Positions 57,929 to 64,000 of a stretch of 64,000 bases of DNA are shown here, in pieces. The position numbers were made by a program, and so were the translations under genes. Under the pieces are notes generated by a model, which was not told the origin of the DNA, did not search any database, and was given only the letters and a program-made list of their open reading frames with translations. The DNA lies in contig NZ_AWZR01000006.1 in assembly GCF_000472505.1 (NCBI RefSeq), forward strand, positions 224,091 to 288,090, written 5' to 3'. This DNA is from Luteimonas sp. J29 (GTDB lineage: Bacteria > Pseudomonadota > Gammaproteobacteria > Xanthomonadales > Xanthomonadaceae). Position 1 is the stretch's first letter. Each line of letters opens with the position of its first letter.

Positions 57929-58678
57929 CTACTTGCCGAGCCGGACCACCAGCGCCTTCAGCGCGGCCTGGGTATCGGGTTCGGTCCAGGACGCGATGAA
58001 GTTGTCCAGGTCCAGCAGCTCCGGCCGGAGTGCCTCGACCACTTCGGCGCGCGCGATCGCGCGGGTGGCGAGCACCGGCCTGGCCGGCAACGCCAGCAGC
58101 CCGGCCAGCCACGCATGCGCGCGTTGCGGCACGTCCTCGGCCGGCGCCAGCTCGTCCACCAGCCCGATCGCGAGCGCGCGCTGCGCATCGACCATCTCGC
58201 CGCCGACCAGCAGCCGTTCGGCGCGGTGCGGGCCGACGACGCGGCGCATGAGCCGCTGGATGCCCTCCGGTGCGACCAGGCCGACCTGGGTCTCGTTGAG
58301 CCCGATGCGGAAATCGCCTTCGGCCATCACCCGGTAGTCGCAGCACAGCGCCAGCACGCAGCCGCCGGCCGGCGCGTGGCCGGTGAGCGCGGCGGCCACC
58401 GGGACCGGCGAACGCGCCAGTGCGCGCGCGGCCTCGATGAAGGCGTCCCAGGCCGCGCGCACCTGGTCGGTGCGGTCGAGCTGCAGCAGGAACGGCACGT
58501 CGAGCCCGGCGGAGAACACGCCGGGCGCGCCGCTGAGCACGATGCCCCGCGCACCGTCGGCGACCGCCCTGTCGACCGCTTCGCGCAGCAGCCCGCACAG
58601 CGTGGGGTCGAGCGCGTTCACCGGCGGCCGCGCCAGGCGCAACTCGTGGATGCCGTCGTGCCGGCTGCGTTCGATCAT
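57929..58678 (-). CDS. Enoyl-CoA hydratase/isomerase family protein, probable delta3,delta2-enoyl-CoA isomerase
   Basis: This 249-residue crotonase-fold protein lacks the first hydratase glutamate: Val108 stands in AGGCVLALCCDY where the paralogue at 54408 has Glu114. It keeps Glu129 in the motif RIGLNETQVGLVAPEG, which matches mitochondrial delta3-delta2-enoyl-CoA isomerases (LNETQ-G-I/V-AP). A single-glutamate site suits double-bond isomerisation rather than hydration. It should serve beta-oxidation of unsaturated fatty acids. ATG 58678 agrees with the conserved N-terminus. It stands alone between convergent and divergent neighbours. Confidence 0.85.
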   Translation of the reverse strand: MIERSRHDGIHELRLARPPVNALDPTLCGLLREAVDRAVADGARGIVLSGAPGVFSAGLDVPFLLQLDRTDQVRAAWDAFIEAARALARSPVPVAAALTGHAPAGGCVLALCCDYRVMAEGDFRIGLNETQVGLVAPEGIQRLMRRVVGPHRAERLLVGGEMVDAQRALAIGLVDELAPAEDVPQRAHAWLAGLLALPARPVLATRAIARAEVVEALRPELLDLDNFIASWTEPDTQAALKALVVRLGK

Positions 58679-58722
58679 GGCGCCAGGTCCCTTGCGTGGA
58701 AGGCGGCTATCATAGCCGCGCC

Positions 58723-59166
58723 ATGAACGCTTCCATCCCGCTCCTGGGCGCGACGCTGCTGCTCGCGCTGTCCGGCGCCGCGCGCGCCGGCGACTGCCTT
58801 CCCGAAATCGACTCCGCCTGGATCCGCAAGCCGCCGATGGCGATGCCGATGATGGCGGGCTTCGCCGAGATCCGGAATCCGTGCGCCGAACCGGTGCGGA
58901 TCGTCGCCGCGCGCAGCCCCGCGTTCGGTGCGGTCGAGCTGCACGAGACCACGCGCGTGGACGGCGTGAGCCGCATGCGCCACGTGGAGGCCCTGGACGT
59001 GCCGGCCCGCGGCACGGTCGTGCTCGCGCCGGGCGGCCTGCACCTGATGCTGATGCAGCCGAAGGACGAGGCCGTCGAAGGCAGCACGCTGGAAGTGGAA
59101 CTCGAGCTGGACGATGGCCGCCGGCTGGCGGCCGGCTTCCAGGTGCGCGCACCCGGCGCGCTGTAG
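58723..59166 (+). CDS. PCu(A)C-type periplasmic copper chaperone
   Basis: This 147-residue exported protein has signal peptide LLGATLLLALSGAARA. The copper-binding signature H-x10-M-x21-H-x-M is exact: His74, Met85, His107 and Met109 (VELHETTRVD and GGLHLMLMQP). In this family it delivers Cu(I) to the CuA site of cytochrome c oxidase with Sco1. A second Met-rich segment (PPMAMPMMAGFAEI) lies near the start. The gene is divergent from the isomerase. No oxidase gene is nearby. Confidence 0.94.
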   Translation: MNASIPLLGATLLLALSGAARAGDCLPEIDSAWIRKPPMAMPMMAGFAEIRNPCAEPVRIVAARSPAFGAVELHETTRVDGVSRMRHVEALDVPARGTVVLAPGGLHLMLMQPKDEAVEGSTLEVELELDDGRRLAAGFQVRAPGAL

Positions 59167-59187
59167 CCGCGGCGACGTCCGTCCGGG

Positions 59188-59604
59188 TCAGGCCCCGCCC
59201 GACGCGAGCCGGCGCACCGCGTCCGGGAGCGGCGTCGGGCGCCCGCTCGCGCGGTCGATCCAGACCATCACCACGTGCCCGTCGGCGTAGAGGACGGTGC
59301 CGTCCTCGCTGGCGATGCGATGGCCGAGGGTGACGCTGCTGTTGCCGACCCGGTCGCCGGACAGCTCCACCACCACCCGCGCCGGATACGGGATTGGCAC
59401 CCGGTAGTTCATCTGCACCGCGGCCAGCAGCGGCATCACCGCGTCCGTCATCCACGGCTCGCCCAGCGACTGGAACCAGCGGATCCGCGCCTCCTCCAGG
59501 TAGGTCATGAAATTGGAGTTGTTGACGTGGTTGAGCGCGTCCAGGTCGCGCCAGCGCAGCTCGATCGGCAGGCGGATCAGCGTGGTCTTGTTGTCGAGGC
59601 TCAT
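59188..59604 (-). CDS. Acyl-CoA thioesterase, 4-hydroxybenzoyl-CoA thioesterase (hot-dog) family
   Basis: This 138-residue protein contains the hot-dog signature WRDLDALNHVNNSNFMTYLEEAR with the catalytic Asp (core RDLDALNHVNN), and a C-terminal ADGHVVMVWID. It hydrolyses acyl-CoA thioesters; substrate specificity cannot be inferred. ATG 59604 begins MSLDNKTTLIRLPI. It lies 44 bases after the uvrA stop in the same direction and may be co-transcribed. Confidence 0.88.
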   Translation of the reverse strand: MSLDNKTTLIRLPIELRWRDLDALNHVNNSNFMTYLEEARIRWFQSLGEPWMTDAVMPLLAAVQMNYRVPIPYPARVVVELSGDRVGNSSVTLGHRIASEDGTVLYADGHVVMVWIDRASGRPTPLPDAVRRLASGGA

Positions 59605-59648
59605 GCGGGTGGATCGGCGTTGGGGGAGGAAAGGGGCGGCGGCGGGGG

Positions 59649-62516
<2,868 letters not shown>

Positions 62517-62950
62517 CTGGCAGGGGTTCCGGATATCAGAAGGGGGGGAGGGAGCGCGCCGGGCCGGACGCCAATCGATCAGCCTAGCGGGGTGCCGGGG
62601 CGTGGGCAAACCCGGGGCCGGCCAGTGTCCACCGGCGGCGTCGCACCCGGTGAGACCGGGGCAGGTGCGGTCCGTCCGGATGCGCAGGTCCGCGCCCTCC
62701 CGCGCGGCCCCCGGGGGGCCGGACGCCCGCCGCATCGGCGACCCGCGGGAATGAACGGCAGGCAACAGGGCCGCCGGAACGCGGCCGGTCGTTATTTACT
62801 CGTTAACATGCCCTTCACGGCCCGAAATCTAACCTGCCTGCGTCCGTTCAGCCTCGCGGCGGGACGGGGACCATGCCAAGGCGCCGTTCACGCACCCGCG
62901 CGCGGGGCCTGACTAGACGAGTTCGAAGCCCTCACAAGGAAACATAAACA
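62517..62950. promoter_or_regulatory. Divergent intergenic region between uvrA and the OmpA-family gene
   Basis: The 434 bases contain no credible gene. The part from about 62790 to 62835 is much richer in A/T than its surroundings (GTTATTTACTCGTTAACATG) and is the most likely promoter area for the OmpA-family gene. I see no clear LexA-type operator for uvrA. The ribosome site AAGGAAA lies at 62937. Confidence 0.5.
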
Positions 62951-63997
62951 ATGAAGAAGACAATCCTCGGCCTCGCTCTCCTGGGCGGACTCGGCGTCGC
63001 CCAGTCCGCTTTGGCGCAGGACTACGACGACCGCTGGTACCTCACCGGTTCGGTCGGATACAACCTGCAGGACGAAGACCGTCGTACGGACGACGCGTTC
63101 GCCGCCGCCCTGGGCGTGGGCCGCTTCATCAGCCCCGAGTGGTCGGTGGAAGGCGCGCTGAACTACCAGAACCCGCAGTTCAAGCACAACAGCGACCTGC
63201 TGTGGAGCCAGTACGGCGTGTCGGTGGACTTCCGCCGCCACTTCATCAGCGAGGAGCGCAACTGGGCCCCGTACCTGCTGTTCGGCCTGGGCTACCAGCG
63301 TTCGGAAGAGGAGTACGTGGCGACGTCGGGCACCGAATCGCCGCTGCAGCGCGAGGACGGCAACCTGGCGGCGAAGGTCGGCGTGGGCGTGCAGGGTGAC
63401 TTCTCGCGCCGCGTGGCGGTGCGTGCCGAACTGGCGACCCGCTTCGACTTCGACACCAGCAGCTACGCGGCCGAGAGCGGCACCGACTCGTCGGGCTACC
63501 CGCACCAGATGGAGGAGAGCTACTTCTCCGACGTGATCGCGTCGCTGGGCGTGATCATCCCGCTGGGTCCGGAGCCGACCAAGCCGGTGGCCCCGCCGCC
63601 GCCGCCGCCGGCGGCCGAGCCGGCTCCGCCGCCGCCGCCGGCGCCGATCACGATCGACCTGAACGGCGTGAACTTCGACTTCGACAAGGCGACGCTGCGT
63701 CCTGACGCGGTGCAGATCCTGAACGAGGCGGTGGAGATCCTGCGCCGCTATCCGGAGCTGCGCGTGGAAGTGGCCGGCCACACCGACCTGTGCGGTCCGG
63801 ACGCCTACAACCAGCGCCTGTCGGAGCGTCGTGCGGCCGCGGTGTACGACTACCTGACCAGCAACGGCATCGACGCCAGCCGTCTATCGGGCCCGGTGGG
63901 TTACGGCGAGAGCCGTCCGCTGGAGCCGACCCCGCAGACGCTGCCGGGGTGCAAGAGCGAGGTGAACCGTCGCACCGAGCTGAACGTCCAGAACTGA
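62951..63997 (+). CDS. OmpA-family outer-membrane protein
   Basis: The 348-residue protein has signal peptide MKKTILGLALLGGLGVAQSA, cleavage after ALA. An eight-stranded barrel-like domain (YDDRWYLTGSVGYNL onward) is followed by a Pro-rich hinge (PVAPPPPPPAAEPAPPPPP) and an OmpA C-terminal domain from about residue 235 (LNGVNFDFDKATLRPDAVQI; AGHTDLCGPDAYNQRLSERR), with the Asp and Arg that bind diaminopimelate of peptidoglycan. Two cysteines in the C-terminal domain may form a disulfide. It anchors the outer membrane to the cell wall. ATG 62951 follows AAGGAAA; the gene is complete within the window. Confidence 0.94.
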   Translation: MKKTILGLALLGGLGVAQSALAQDYDDRWYLTGSVGYNLQDEDRRTDDAFAAALGVGRFISPEWSVEGALNYQNPQFKHNSDLLWSQYGVSVDFRRHFISEERNWAPYLLFGLGYQRSEEEYVATSGTESPLQREDGNLAAKVGVGVQGDFSRRVAVRAELATRFDFDTSSYAAESGTDSSGYPHQMEESYFSDVIASLGVIIPLGPEPTKPVAPPPPPPAAEPAPPPPPAPITIDLNGVNFDFDKATLRPDAVQILNEAVEILRRYPELRVEVAGHTDLCGPDAYNQRLSERRAAAVYDYLTSNGIDASRLSGPVGYGESRPLEPTPQTLPGCKSEVNRRTELNVQN

Positions 63998-64000
63998 TCC

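Overview
The window is about 70% G+C, densely packed and rich in ATGA/GTGA stop-start overlaps. Gene content and order point to a gammaproteobacterium of the Xanthomonadaceae/Lysobacteraceae, of the Luteimonas, Lysobacter or Pseudoxanthomonas type. The pointers are a xylan locus with a TonB-dependent receptor and operators resembling the Xanthomonas xyl-box, a histone-H1-like protein with a conserved N-terminus, pst genes beside an OprP-like porin, and intergenic arrays of G/C-rich hairpins. I saw no transposase, integrase, rRNA operon or CRISPR array.

Bases 1 to about 31430 form one large glucuronoxylan and xylose utilisation locus. A TonB-dependent receptor (24867-27779) should import oligosaccharides. 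GH10 endoxylanase, three GH43 enzymes, a GH3 enzyme with a PA14 insert, a GH2 enzyme and a GH115 alpha-glucuronidase should dismantle backbone and side chains. An ExuT-like transporter, glucuronate isomerase (uxaC) and a fructuronate reductase-like enzyme handle the uronic acid. A GPH-type transporter, an intracellular GH43 and an aldose epimerase handle neutral oligosaccharides and sugars. A second block (4761-12207) encodes most of an oxidative xylose (Weimberg-type) route: a lactonase lipoprotein, a YjhG/YagF-type xylonate dehydratase, an FAH-fold 2-keto-3-deoxy-acid dehydratase, a ketoglutarate-semialdehyde-type dehydrogenase and a GntP permease. Two identical but oppositely oriented 14-bp operators lie between the ExuT-side operon and the receptor gene. 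A 20-bp palindrome lies between the lactonase and the FAH gene. Xylose dehydrogenase, mannonate dehydratase, KDG kinase and a XylR-type regulator are not in the window.

Bases 31452-38186 are mostly housekeeping: a small lipoprotein, tRNA-Leu(CAG) with its terminator, RNase R, RlmB, a small membrane protein, a guanidine-II (mini-ykkC) riboswitch with its SugE/Gdx exporter, a histone-like protein and RNase T. Bases 38294-40387 hold a three-gene bufferin-type RiPP operon (precursor, MNIO enzyme, partner) whose precursor also carries two EF-hands.

Bases 40493-47859 are the phosphate regulon: phoU, pstB, pstA, pstC, two adjacent pstS paralogues and a divergent OprP-like porin, with candidate Pho boxes. 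Bases 47884-53034 are the least explained part: five tightly coupled genes for an AsnB-like amidotransferase, an acyl carrier protein, a PrmC-like methyltransferase, a NadE-like ligase and a GNAT-like acyltransferase. This is my best candidate for an undescribed pathway.

The rest (53308-63997) is ordinary: nth, two crotonase-fold enzymes, FKBP isomerase, DUF1289-NUDIX-sulfurtransferase, a PCu(A)C copper chaperone, a thioesterase, uvrA and an OmpA-family protein.
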